The notes: generated by a model from the sequence alone, not told the origin. A DNA stretch of 64,000 bases from Eremophila alpestris peregrina (GCA_009792885.1 WMCF01000206.1:17624-81623), one strand, 5' to 3'; shown: positions 34,071-46,690, counted from the stretch's first letter. Made by a program: numbers and translations.

Positions 34071-37000
34071 TCTACTCACAGTTGTATCCCTGTGATATCT
34101 CCTTGTAGCTGTATCCCTGTGTGTGCAATGCAGATCCGTGCTGGAAGTCCCTGGTTTACCCCAATGTATTTAATTTGTGCATGTTGCATATAGAGAAAAA
34201 TTGCACAGAAGTGTAAGTGACCGTGGAGAAATGGAGACCACAAAAGTTGTGTCTGTTCTATAGCAGTAAAGCTGAACTCAGTTTTTTTTTTCTATACTGT
34301 CATTTCTGTGGTAAATTGTTAGTCCATTTCATTTACAGTATTCCTGAGAAACGCCAGTGGGCTACTTCCCTAATCCACATGCATCAAAAATAAAGTGATA
34401 CAATAGACTTGGAATTTTAATATCAAGGATAAAACCAGCAAAAACTTTACAAAGAATCAGCACTGTAAACAAACGAGGCTTTATGTATTTAATTTATCTG
34501 CTTCGTACAGAGGCTGCATCTGTTTTCAGTGAGATGCTGCTTTTTTAAAATTTTCTTTCTTGAACTCAGCAGCTGGAATAAATGAAATAGCAGCCAAATG
34601 AACAGTTGGAGGGAATGATTCTGCTGGAATGGGGGCATGGAAGGACAGTTGAGGAGGACAGTGGCAGGAGGAGTTGTAACCTCGGGATGTCCCAGGAATA
34701 ACTCCCAGGCCCTTTAACACACAGCTCCATCTCAGACAAGTTCCTTGCAGTGCTGCTGATTCCTCTGATATCACTCTCCTCCCACGGAGCTGCAGGAAGC
34801 AGACGAGTGAAGCAGAGGTTCCTCTGAACCCACCACACATCCATGATGTTGGAAAATTCCTCCAGGACACGGGCCACAGTGTTGCAATAGGAATAAACCT
34901 GCCTCTCTCCGCTCTGTAACTGGAGAGCCAAACATTTTGGCCTCAAGTCACGTTCTTAAGCTTCTCCCTGGATTCCAGCTTCCAAAATACCAAAGTATAA
35001 ATTCTCTCCTTTCTTCTTTGCTCTCCAGCCCTTGGGCTCACCACCTCAACCTGCTCCAGCAGCTGGGAGTGAGGGAGCTGCAGGAGCAGTCAGGGCTGGA
35101 AGGAAGGACAAGGACAGAGCCTCAGGAACCAGCAGGGCAGGACAGGGCTGAGATGAGCTTCCCAACCCTCAGCAGCTGACTGCCAACACCCTCAGGAGGT
35201 GCCATCGGGAAGAGGAGCCCCTGGCTGCTGAGGAAGGACCGTGAATAAATGGACAAAGAGGTATTTTGGGGTGGGTGCATGGCAGAGTGGGCAGACAGTG
35301 AAGGGCTGTCATGGCTGGCCACCAGGAATAGTGGAATGAGTTTTAATTGCCTTTGTTCCAATGAAGAAAATTAACTGGGTTTTTAAATCATCCCAACTGA
35401 AGCTTTTACCACACCAGATTGTCCTGGTTAGAAGCAGGGCTCCATCATAACTTGAATAACCAAGGCTCTCTGTTTCAATACCTTTTCTAGCCCTCTGTTT
35501 TCTCTCAGAGGTCCTGAACCTTTCTAACACTTAAATCCCTCCAAGCTTCCAGAAAGAACTGAGTGGATTTCAGAATAATACCTGGAATATTCTCCATTTC
35601 CTTCTTTCCATGGCTCTGTGGCACTGCAGAGCTCTGGTTGCTGGCTTGCACCTTATGGAAGGTTATTTTCTTTACCAGTGGCACTGGAATTAAAGTGTGA
35701 AATCCCCCTCCTGCCCTTTGCAATGCTGAATGCAGCAACCCCATTAGGAGCCCACCCAGGGAAAGGATCAGCCTGCCAGGAGCTGGAGTATTTTGGATGA
35801 GAAGCCCTACACAAATGCAAGATGATAGTGCTGATAGCATTAACTAAGTTGTAGCTCTGTGTTTCAGGCGTTGGAGACGACTGAATGATTCAGAGAGTGT
35901 GTTTGCAGTAATAGCTTTGCACAAAGAGGTCACTTAGAGATAAAGTGGCAGTTAATTCAAACCAGAATTTCAGGCTTCGCTTTGCCTTTTCCCCCCCTCT
36001 TTGAAGGAAATGAGAGGTGACACAATTGGATTAGATGCACATTTTAGGCTTTTTCAGAGACTGGGATATTATTTGCTGAAAAGATTGTAACAGTTCCAGG
36101 CTGATAAATGCAGTACATTGTTTTTGGCATGCATATCAATTCTTAAAACAAATACTCTTTACCAGAAATTTTGTAGAAGCTCCTTTGGACTCTGGACAGT
36201 CTATTAGGTAAATATGGGCTTTGCAGTGCCATAGGAAAATGTAGAGTTTTACAGAAGCTTTTCAAAGTTTGGCAACACCATCCAGCCCAACTTCCTTTAT
36301 TTTATAACAAAGCTCTTGAGATAAGAAGAGTGAGGGAGATAGAGAGGTACTTTGATTGGCAAATGTGTCAGGAACAGAGATACAGAAATGGGAAATCTGT
36401 GTGAGGCTGTTCCAGAAACCCCAGAGAAGCAAAGGACCCTTCCCTCCTCCAACACCACGATGTCTGGGATCACAGGAGGTGAAAGTGTCCCAGTCTGCCA
36501 AGGAATGTGTGGAAAGCTGCCTTCTAGAAAGTACCTCTGTTCTGTGTGCACACATTTGCCATCGAGTTCCAGTGTGTGGGTACAAATTCAGCTTGTATTT
36601 ACACACAGGTGCCTGCCTCAATGCAGATATGACTGCAATTAATTTAATTAATCTTCACTTCACAAACTGCTGGCTGCTCTTCAGAGAGGACCACTTCTCT
36701 CAGCCCTCTCCATCAGCCAGCTGGTTTCATCTTTGCTCGAGTTCTGTGGAACGTTTTCCTTGCTGTGGAACTCAGTTAAGGAAGGATTCACCTGCTCTGG
36801 AGCCTGCTCCCAAACCCAGAACTGGCAGGACATCTTGTAATGTGCTGCATCCAAACACTGTCTTGCCAATGCTGGAAATGAAATTGTCTCACTCAGTTTT
36901 GATAGCTCTGGATTCCTGGAGGTTCAGCTTATTGGAAATCCAGAGACCTTTCCATGGCCTAGGCCTGATGGCCAAGCTCCAGAAAAAAAAAAAAAACCAG

Positions 37001-38312
37001 TGTGTCTCAGTGAGTTCTTCTGGACAGGGGGGTGCCTTTTTGGGCAGCAGGGAGGAAAAGTCACATCAGTGTGGCCAGGACCAGGTGTTGCCTTCTTGCT
37101 GTCCAAAACCAGCCTATCTCCACCATCCAGGTGGGAATTTTGAGTGGTTTTTGAGACAGGCTCACCTGTGTGGCTCTCTGAGTTGTCATCCCCCACCTCA
37201 ACTGACTCAGTAGAATCTTATCCATGATATTCACTGGAAATCTTTTGGCTTTGGTCACAGTAGAGGATTTTCCTGCTTTGATTCACCTGTGGGAAGCACC
37301 TCAAACCTCCTGTGTCCAAGTGCAGGGCTGTGTTAAGGGATAGCTCCTGCCAGTCCTCTAAAGGTGGGTTTTGGGTGATTTTCAGGCCACTGATTGGCAA
37401 GGATGAAGAAATGTCCCTGCAGATCTGCTGGGCTATATTCAAGGAAGTGATAAAAAACCAAGTGAAGGAAGTTATTGAAAAGTACACATAGTTAATGACG
37501 GTCTAGATGAGCAATAAAACAAGGCAGTATGGGGAAAATGTAAACAAGCCAGGGCTGGAGGGAAACAAAAGAAGTAAAAGTATCTTGTAGAGCAATGAGA
37601 AAATCACTCTGAGACTGGACAAACAGGGAGAGATCTGAGAGAAGATCAGGAAAGCAAGGTGCAGGGCAGTGTTCTAAGGGTTAACTTCTCTGGAAATGCA
37701 GTTGGGCCAATAATACCAACAACTAGAGGGCAAAAAAAAAAATATATAAAAAAAAGGTGGTGAACCACATAGCCCAAAGGTGAAGTAAATATGGAAGAAA
37801 TATTTTGAAGCCTGCCTCAGCCAGCTTTAGGAGATTGCAATTCCTCCCTGCAGTACAAACACTGTGGACAGGTTTGAAAGGGCTCAGCTCCTCCAGCAGA
37901 AAAGTCTGCTCCAAGAAGGAGTTAAAAGGAGAGGTCCTCCAAGAAGGGATAAATAGCACAGCTGGCCTTTGAGGGACGCAAAAATCTGAAAAGATGTATT
38001 GGAGCAAGTGGAGGTTTGAGGTGGCTGAGTAAAGAAAATAGCGGAATGAACCCTGAGGAAAAGAGTTCCTTTCATTCCAAGCAATCCAGAGGTATAATTC
38101 ATTGTCCTGATGAAATCAATTGTCAACAGGCTGCACTCAGGACACAGAACAAGGGCAAGAGACAGGGTGGCTTCAAATCAGGGAATGCTGCAGTGGCCAA
38201 GGTTTCAGAAGCCAAGGAAAAGTGTGGAGAGTGCAGGCAGTCCCTGTGAGACCATTGTCAGCGATTCAGCTGAGATACGCTGTGGGAAGCAGGAAAAACA
38301 CAGGGAAAAACG
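34071..38312. other. Single-copy stretch without a recognised gene
   Basis: 4.2 kb. Right after the CR1 there is a small duplication of 'gtatccctgtg' (about 34084-34121). The longest open frame of the window lies at 36356-37213 (plus). It opens on TTG, its first ATG is at 36629, and the translation resembles no family I know. It includes an A-run (36983-36996). A-runs also occur at about 37731-37756. The part 36080-36200 contains ggcatgcatatcaattc (POU-like). Confidence 0.5.
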
Positions 38313-38570
38313 TGGAATTGTAGAATGATTTGGGTTGGAAGGGACTTTAAGGATCACTCAGTGCCACCCCAGCCATGGCAGGGACACCTCCCACTGTGCC
38401 AGGCTGCTCCAAGCCCCAGTGTCCAAGCTGGCCTTGGGCACTGCCAGGGATCCAGGGGCAGCCCCAGCTGCTTTGGGCACCCTGTGCCAGGCACTGCCCA
38501 CCCTCCCAGGGAACAATTCCTGCCCCACATCCCATCTAAACCCATTCTCTGTTAGTTTGAAGCTGTTTAA
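38313..38570 (-). mobile_element. CR1 LINE 3' fragment
   Basis: The reversed tail reads 'tggaattgtagaatgatttg' then 'ggttggaagggactttaagg'. The body closely follows the 9.8-kb copy to 'ccccacatcccatctaaacc', and similarity continues to about 38570. Confidence 0.95.
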
Positions 38571-39144
38571 TTCATTGATGAAAGCTCTGCTGGAACACTT
38601 ACACCACAGAGCCGTGAGGATTTATGGGGTTAAGCAATTGCTTCATCTATTCAGAAATTCCTAAATTTAGTGAATGACAAAGCAGTCTCATTTCACCATC
38701 ATGCTTTTTGGTTTTTATAATCAGGCATTATAAAAGCTGTGTGTGTTACAGATCAAAGTCAGTGGAAGTCTGATGTTAAGATCCATGTGCAGGTGCAATT
38801 GCAGATTTGCCAGACATTCTTAGGTTGCAAATAAACCTGGAGGAATTATTTAGCAATAACTGGCGTGTGGGTGCATTCGTTGCAGCTAGAAAAAGGAAGT
38901 TATAAAACAAGCAGATTGTTATGTGAACCCTGTAAGCTTTGTCTTAGCCAGGCATTTTGTGGTGCTTGAGGTTAAAAGTGTGGCATAAAGTGTTATATTT
39001 AATGTAAAATGTGAATGTATTGGGGCAGACCATGAACTGTTTTGCTGGACTAAACAACATAGTCAATAGACGTAGATAATCAGGCACTTAAATGCTGGAA
39101 GTTGGACCAATATTGGGTGTAAAATACAATAATTTGGAAAGAAA
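38571..39144. other. Single-copy non-coding DNA
   Basis: AT-rich. Nothing recognised. Confidence 0.55.
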
Positions 39145-39850
39145 AATGCTGGAAAGCAGCTCTGAGGAGAAGGATCTGGGGTCCTGGTGGACAATGAGCT
39201 GTCCATGAGCCAGCAGAGAGCAGAAGGCCTGGGGGACATCGGGATGAGCATTCCCAGCAGGTCAGGGCTGATCCTGCCCCTCTGCCCAGCCCTGGAGGCA
39301 CCTCTGGGTGCTGTGTCCAGCCCTGGATCCTCAGCACAGCAGGGACAGGAGCTCCTGGAGCTGAGCAAGGGCCTGGAGCAGCTCCGTGCCCAGGAGAGGC
39401 TGAGGGAGCTGGGGCTGCTCAGCCTGGAGAGGAGCCCCAGCTGAGAGGGGCCTCGGCCCTGGCTGGCCCTGGGTGTCCCTGAGTGTCCCTGGGTGTCCCT
39501 GTGTCTGTCCCTGTGTGTCCCTGTGTCTGTCCCTGTGTCTGTCCCTGTGTCTGTCCCTGGGTGTCCCTGTGTCTGTCCCTGTGTGTCCCTGTCCCTGTGT
39601 CTGTCCCTGTGTCAGGGAGGGGCAGAGCAGGCCCAGGCTCTGCTCCAGGCCCAGCAATGGCCCCAGAGCCAGGGCAGGGGCTGAGCCCAGCAATTCCCCT
39701 GCACAGGAGGCACAACTTCTGCCCTGGGCAGTGCCAGCCCTGAGCAGAGCCCAGAGAGGCTGGGGAGTCTCTCCCTGGGGATATTCCAGAGCCATCTGGA
39801 CACAACCCTGTGCCCTGTGCTCTGAAATGACCCTGCTCCAGCAGCATGTC
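39145..39850 (+). mobile_element. CR1 LINE ORF2 fragment with internal tandem repeat
   Basis: Begins 'aatgctggaaagcagctctg' and 'gaggagaaggatctgg'. The frame from 39187 reads CR1 ORF2-like text (SMSQQ motif, then RLRELGLLSLE near 39390-39430). After a tandem expansion (39471-39613) it resumes CR1 3' sequence ('agagaggctggggagtctct', 'gatattccagagccatctgg'). Similarity fades near 39850 before a recognisable tail. Confidence 0.9.
39471..39613. repeat. Mixed 10/12-bp minisatellite inside CR1
   Basis: Tandem 'gtgtccctgg', 'gtgtccct' and 'gtgtctgtccct' units in irregular order, about a dozen copies. It gives repetitive frames on both strands that are not genes. Confidence 0.95.
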
Positions 39851-42800
39851 CCCAGATGAAGCTGAAGTCTGGAGGATGTGCAGCCTCACAGACCTACTGG
39901 GACAAATACATTTGTACTCCCAGAGACCTTTGGACAGTTCTAGTCTTTATTGGGGCCTGTAGGGAGACTGGCTTTTCCTGTCTGTACAGTAACTTTCAGA
40001 CATATTTTCTGTGGATGATAAAATCAGGAGAATGTGTGGGGGTATATGAGGCCACCTGGGTGTGATTTCCTAATAGCAGACGTGGGGTTTTGTTCTGGGG
40101 TTGTTTTTGTCTTTGAGTGCTGCTCAGCATCTCAATCCTAATGCATTGTCTGTGGTCTTTAAATGCTCTAGAGAGCATCTTCAGCCATGGGTACCTGTAG
40201 TTCAGCATCTGTATCCATGTTTTAAGGCTCTTTCAAGTGTCCTGCTTTTGAGAAATGGAGAATATTTAATGCCCTTGACACTGACTGACCCAGCCTGTGG
40301 CAATATTTGGGAATGTGCAACCTTTCAATTCTTAATTAACTGCTTGAGCAAAGCAAGTGTCCCATGTTAGAGACACTCAGAGGGACAAAACAGACCCAGC
40401 CTCCTCTCCTGGTATCTTGAAGATTGTATTTAACACCACTTTTCACTAGTTGTCCCTGAAACCAACTCCTGATATAAATGCAGTGTAATTAATTGTCATT
40501 AAAGGAAACTCTTGTTCAGGGCAGTATCTCCAAGTTAAATCTCTCTTTTCTTCACCTGCTGCCATTTGCAAGCCTAAACAGTCCTTGCAAACATTAACAT
40601 CAGGAGAGCTCCGATTTGTTTTTCATGCTTTTAATTTTCTCCTTCACATGATGGATGGTGGGATTTATTGTAGCTCAGAGGAACAAACCAGTTGTTATTC
40701 AGTCTGCCCCAGGCAAGCCACCCTGGCAACAGCCAAAAATAATAGCCCTGGTCCCTGAAAAAGATTCTGCTCAGAATTTCTGAAAGAATTCACCTTTGGG
40801 GCAGGGAGCAAGCATGGAAAAATGCAGCCCCAAAGGTCAGCATTTTGCAATGCTCGTGGCACATGAAAATAGGAGGCTGTGATGGAAACTGTGGTGAAAT
40901 CTTGATGACAATGGGTGCAGCCAGCACCCCTGTCCATCTTCCTGTCATGGAGCCATCACTTGCTTCCCCTGTCATATCATGGATTGCATTTTACTTCCTC
41001 TCAAAGCTGAATTCTGCAGATCAATGATGACAACTCTGCTTTCTACAAAAATTTTCATCCTGGAGTTGAGCCTTTTCAGCCCTGTCTGGACAAATGTTTG
41101 CCCTTGTTGTTTGGAAGATCACTTTCCATATCTCCTTGTGCCATGATCTCTGCTGGTGATAGCAAACTTCAGGACAGTCTTTGTACACACACCCTGTACT
41201 GAAAACTCTGTGCCCTTCCCTTTATTACCCTCTTCTCGTGCACTTTCTGTAGTGTTCCATGCTCTGTCAACCTCAGGAGTTGTCTGTAGGCTCACTTCTT
41301 AATCCTCTTGGATAAAGTTTGGCAAAAGTACACAGTCCAGTTCCTTTCATTCAAGCCAGAAGAAATTTTTCCAGGAAGACACATTTAAAAATGCTCAAAG
41401 GTACTCATTTGATTTGCTCTGCCTTTTTACTGCTGCTTCCTGAGAGGCAATCTAGTCTGGCTAAATGAAATTGGTAGCAGTAATGCCACATTTTTTGTCC
41501 CAAATAGACACAGCTCAAAGGAATTCAGTAAAGAAAGTTCCAGACAGGTATTTTCTTAGGGGTCTTATTGGTGCTCATGAAAAGAAGTTTCCAAGTAAAA
41601 TAACCCATTATTTCTAAAATTATTCCAAAGCAAAGCTCCATTAAAATATCCCTGAAGTTTTAAAGTTAAGGAAAAAAAACCTAATCTGCCTGCTGGACAC
41701 TGCTGAGAAGTGTGCTTGAGAATTAAAAGATTGTGATCCCATGGCTGGAGAATGCAGAGTGGACTTTGCAGATTTAGCGATCCAAACAAAGTGAAATCTG
41801 ATTAGAGAGAGATTTCCCTTCCCACTGTGTCCTCCAAAGTGTGCTATTGAAGGTACTTGAAATTAAAGATGAAAGTTTCTCTTGGACTGAGGAATGCTCG
41901 TTGTGTCACATCAACAGGAGGGATCCAGTGGTTGAGGAGCTGGGGTTTTCCAGCATTTCCCAGAAGGATTCCTGGCCATCAGGGCAGCTCTTAAGGAGGG
42001 AAATTCACACTTGAGGAGGAACCACAGAACACCCAAGAGAGAGACCACCATGGGTCACGGGGAGGAAAATGACAGGCCAGGCAAAGCTGCCTCTGTTTCT
42101 TGTGGTCAGTGGCTCTCAGAGCTGGAGGCTTCCAGCCCTGCCTCTCCAGCATCCCCTGGAGCAGCTCCTCTAGACCTTAACCCTGGGTCATTGCTGGAGC
42201 CAAACATCCTGCTGAGAACAGCACTGAGGATTTTGTCTTGCAGAGCATAGTTTTCCATGAGCGTGGATCCAATCCTGTGGCAACAAATCCAACCTCGTGT
42301 TACAGCTGTGACCTGAGGGACCTGGAGGGTTGTCTGCTCTTGGAAGTGCTGCAGGAAGCAGCTTTGCCTGCTGGGAAGCTCCCAGCAGTGGGAGCAGAAC
42401 TTCCCCATGGGGATGTTCATGCATCCTGCTGGCTCATGATGTGGCAAACTGAGCCTGCACCCACCACAGAGTATCACAAAGCAAAGATACGAGGACCAGT
42501 TCCAGGAATCTGAGGTGAATTTTTGCTGCTTTGGACATTTTGACCAGACTGGCAGGGGAGGGGAAATTAAAATCCCTCTTGGATCTGAAGCCCATTGTCA
42601 TTTTCACTCTGGTGGGGAAAGCCAGCTTGGATTTGAATTCCTGCTTGAGAATCTTCCCCGTCTTTGGGCAAGAACCAAACCCAGAAGATGCTCATTTCCA
42701 CAGCCAGGGAGAAGGCAGCCAAATGGGCCTGGGAATGAGTGACTTTTCTCAGGAGGCTGTCTTTCCTCCAGAACTTTCTGCTACCTGGAAATCCTTTTGC

Positions 42801-43461
42801 TATCTTGGGTGGCAACATGTCAGTATTTCTGTCATCAAGAAGCAAAAATTCTGGGCAGAAACTTAAATTTGGAAGCTGCCAAAGTCCTTCCATCCCTCAC
42901 AGGACAGCAGTGGAGCTGGGGGGCTGAAACCCTGAGCCAGCTGGATGAAGAACAAACACCTTCCCTAATGTGAGCAGATAAGTCAGATCTCAGCAACTGC
43001 AGCCTTCTCACATCCAAATTCATTGGGATGAAGTTTTGGAAAGCTGTGGTAAGAGGGTTTCCACAGAGGTCACCACTCGCTTCATTGAGAACAGAGCTGG
43101 GCTCTCCTCAGCCAGATCCTTCTGTGTGAAGCTCATCAAGCAGAATAAAATCCTGTTCCAGTTATGTGCTTTCCATGTGCACAAACCTCCCCCAAGGAGC
43201 AGCAGTGTCAGCCACAACCTCTCATAATGCAAAGAGCACATTGTGGAGGGCTTGTACTCAAACAACGGCGTTAACCTGGGACAGGCTGGGACGATGGGCT
43301 GTGAATTCCTCAGGGTGGCCACTGCTGCACTGTCAACAAAGCTGTGACAGAAGAAAAAAAGATGGGAAAATGTGTGTTGAGCATGCTAAGAGCACATGTA
43401 AGTGGGGAGAGCCTGGTGTCTGGTTTTGTGGAGTGTGAAGATTCCTGTCCCACAGCCCTGG
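39851..43461. other. Single-copy stretch without a recognised gene
   Basis: 3.6 kb. Short open frames in all phases; none has a family signature. No interspersed repeat recognised. Confidence 0.5.
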
Positions 43462-43951
43462 GCCCAGCACAGGGAGGGCCTGGAGCTGCTGCAGAGAGCC
43501 CAGAGGAGGCTCCAGGATGAGCAGAGGGCTGGAGCAGCTCTGCTGGCAGCAAAGGCTGGCACAGCTGCCATTGCTCAGCCTGCAGAGGAGAAGCTTTGGG
43601 CTGAGCTCAGGGTGGCCTTGCAGGGCCTGGAGGAGCCCCAGGAAGCCTGGAGAGAGACAATTGCCAAGGGCTGCAGGGCCAGGAGCCAGGGAATGGCTTC
43701 CCAGTGCCAGAGGGCAGCCATGGATGGGATGTGGGGCAGGAATTGTTCCCTGTGAGGGTGGGCAGGCCCTGGCACAGGGTGCCCAGAGCAGCTGGGGCTG
43801 CCCCTGGATCCCTGGCAGTGCCCAAGGCCAGCTTGGACATTGGGGCTGGGAGCAGCCTGGCACAGTGGGAGGTGTCCCTGCCATGGCAGGGGTGGCACTG
43901 GATGGGCTTTAAGGTCCCTTCCAGCCCAAATCATTCTACAATTCCATGAAT
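43462..43951 (+). mobile_element. CR1 LINE, young-looking 3' fragment
   Basis: Near-identical inverted partner of 9757-10242. It ends with 'attctacaattccatgaatt'. The 5' truncation point lies at 'cccagcacaggg', nearly the same as its partner. Long frames on both strands are CR1-derived. Confidence 0.95.
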
Positions 43952-46280
43952 TGCATTTCCTGCAGCATCTTCAGGCCCAATGTTTTACCTTTATTTCATG
44001 GGAATCTCCGTAATGAATTTTAACCCTTCTGTTTTTTATCAAGAACTTCATCAGTAAGAATCAGGTGAATGGTTTGATGAATAGATGAATACTCTAAAGC
44101 ACATGGGAGAAATAACAATGCCGATTTCTTTACATCCTGGGTCTGATGTTTAACTCATAATTTAGGGATTCCCAGGAACAGAGAAAAAGAGATGAGGCTT
44201 GAAGAGTGGCTGTGGCTTTTCCCCATTCTCACTGCACACATCCTTCTGAGCTGGATCATGTTCCACATGAGAAGCCCAGAGCACTTTCTCTCAGTAAAAT
44301 AACTGATTTTTGGGTCAAGTTGCAGGTGCAGATTTAATGAGTAGGGCTAACATTTCTGCCAGGGATCCAGTTTTATTGTTTCTTTTCCTTACTTAACATT
44401 ATCCAGAGCCAACATAAAATCTGAAAATGCCCTGAGGAAGCCTCTTATCACCATGGGGTTTCTTGCTCAGCTTTATTGAATGAAGAAGTTTGAATCAGTT
44501 ATTTCAACATCTCTAGCCCACAGTTTTGAACTCACCTATTGTTGCTGCAAGGAAAGAGATTTATAAGCCCTGGTAAAGCTGAAAAAAACTGAATTTATGC
44601 ATTTTTTGAGGGTATGAACTGCCAAATTAACTTCTCCTTCTGGCCCACCTCAGCAGCAGTGTGGGAACAGCCCCAAAGCTTGTGGGAACCCACAAGGAAG
44701 TGACACTTGTTTAAGGTGGAAAACTGTGCAAAGAAAGGTGTTTACATTTTAAAATCATGCACACAAAGCTGGGAAATGCCCATGCAACTAAAATCCTACT
44801 GTCTGCTCTGCTGCTCTCATTTCCAGAATGGAATAAGAATCCACAGAGCATTATTAAAAAGATTCAAAACTGAACTGTTGTGCATCTTTCAGAGCATCTC
44901 TTCACATTATTATCTTCCAAAAGCCCCTCACACTACAGTGGATTTCGTGGTCACCATGTTGCCACAAATCCTGATTTGGGGCATGTGTGGGAATAACACA
45001 TTATTCATTTATGATTAGGGCAGTTTGTCGAACTTTACTCAGAAGAAAGAAGGGGAAAGGTTTAATTGGAAATTTTTAATGAAGTATAATCCCAGCTGAA
45101 CATAATTTAATTGGATAGTAAAAGAGGATTCCTGGTATAGGTGCTTCATCTCATGACAAAGCTCTGCAAACAGAACAGCTCATCTGAAAGCAGAAAAAGA
45201 CCTTCACAAGCATTTTTATATATAAATATAAATTTATTTATAGCTGTTGCCACCTCCCTCATAGTAAATATAGAGAAAAGAGACACCAGTGCAACAGGTT
45301 CATGGATTCGGGGAACAACCCAAGTCGTGTGAAATTCTTTAGTCTCTGGCAAAGTGGAAAAAAAAATCACCTCTAAGTGTTGCCCTTTTAAATGCAAAAC
45401 AGCTGCTGCCTACTGGCACTGCCTGAGTGCTGCCCTTGACAGCAGAATTCCAGCTCCTGCTTTCCTCTGGTCGGGTATCATGGCATTATTAGTATCTGTT
45501 AATGGCATTTAGATCCCCGTTCAGCAGGGATTTGGCTCTGGCTGGTGTGTTCCCTGGGAATTCGGGGTGGGGAGAGTTTGGTTGGTGAAGGACTCATCCC
45601 AATGTTTGATGTGCTCCTTCTCCCAAGGGAGAGGGAAGGAAGTTATCCAGGCACTGCGGGATGTGCCTGCAGGTGATGCTGAGTTATCCTGTGCTGGGAT
45701 TTGGAATTCCCAGGAATTACAGTGTAATGATATCCGAGGGCAATCACATGAGCCTTTCTAGTGCTGCAGCAACTTCCCTTTCTCTGCTGCTGTTTGCATT
45801 CCCGGGGAATCCCATCAAATTCCAGCGTGGTACCAATGACAGTGCACAGGCTTTAAACCCTGCCTTCGAGGTGCCTGCCTTCATCCTGCTCAAATCATCC
45901 CTGCAGCTGGGAAACGAAAGGAGAAAGGCACCCAGGCAAACCCAGAAAAAGGGAAATCAGTGCTGTGGATAAACACATTGGAAAATTTGGTGGTCAGGGA
46001 TTTCACCTGCTGCAGCCCAGTGTGTGACAGCCATAACCTGAATTTATTTCAGATGAGTTTCAATAAAGGGGTAATCAATAACGTTGACTTTTTATCCTTC
46101 TTCCTCTTTTCTTAACGTTATACAACCACTCATAACCTTATTTATTTAGGAAATAAGGCCTTTCAGGGACTTTGATCAGCCTGGCTGAAGTTTCTTCAAA
46201 GATTAACTGGCTTCTTTAGAAGTAAATCAGTTTCCTCTGGAGCAGGTATTTGCTTACCACATAACAGGGTGTCGAGAGCT
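43952..46280. other. Single-copy non-coding DNA, possible conserved part
   Basis: No gene recognised. 45440-45970 is repeat-free, somewhat GC-richer and keeps several CpGs. A frame at 45661-45972 crosses it without a recognisable product. AT-rich tract near 45217-45243. Confidence 0.45.
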
Positions 46281-46320
46281 GAGCAGTTATAAAGTTTGCA
46301 GGGCTCAGCTGTAGATTTCC
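46281..46320 (+). promoter_or_regulatory. Possible TATA promoter
   Basis: TATAAAG at 46288-46294 sits in 'gcagttataaagtttgcagg'. A start would be expected near 46318. Downstream come TGACATCA (46335-46342), a long pyrimidine tract and two good splice donors (46449 and 46689). No coding exon is seen, so any transcript would start with untranslated sequence. Confidence 0.25.
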
Positions 46321-46347
46321 TTAACACACACTGCTGACATCACTGAG

Positions 46348-46433
46348 TCTCCTCTCTCTTTTCCTTTTTTTTTTTTTTTTTTTTTTTCCTCTCTTTCTCC
46401 CTCCCTCCCTCTCCTCCCTCCCTCCCTCTCTCC
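46348..46433. repeat. Long polypyrimidine tract
   Basis: Eighty-six bases of C/T only, including a run of 23 T (46365-46387) and (CCCT)n. It ends in CCAG, which also looks like a 3' splice site. Mirror-type purine/pyrimidine tracts like this may form triplex DNA. Confidence 0.9.
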
Positions 46434-46565
46434 AGTTTCTTTATTCAGGTAATTCCAACCCAGGCTTATTTCAACTTGTTTTTTTGACTGACAGCGAGGG
46501 AAGGGAGACTCTCTGAGGGGTTTGTTTTGTGCTGGATTTTTTTCTGTTTGTTTTTTTTTTGTTTG

Positions 46566-46690
46566 TTTTTTTTTTTTTTAATGCACACATGCTTTATTGA
46601 AAAGCCGCCCAACCTTCTATAAAAAAGATTGTTTGACTTGTCATGACGATAACATCTAGTAAGGAATCTGAACATTGCTCTTTTTCAGGT
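46566..46690 (-). pseudogene. Possible 3' end of a polyadenylated retrocopy
   Basis: Read on the minus strand, unique sequence is followed by AATAAA (46598-46593), 13 bases, then an A-run (46579-46566) that continues as an A-rich, C/G-interrupted tract to about 46533. Signal, spacing and tail are what a processed mRNA end looks like. The source gene is not recognised. The alternative reading is a plus-strand exon ending at 46688 (CAG|GTAAGA). Confidence 0.25.

Noticed and set aside
39473..39859. Cysteine/proline/valine repeat-like proteins
   Set aside because: Produced by the minisatellite inside CR1 at 39471-39613.
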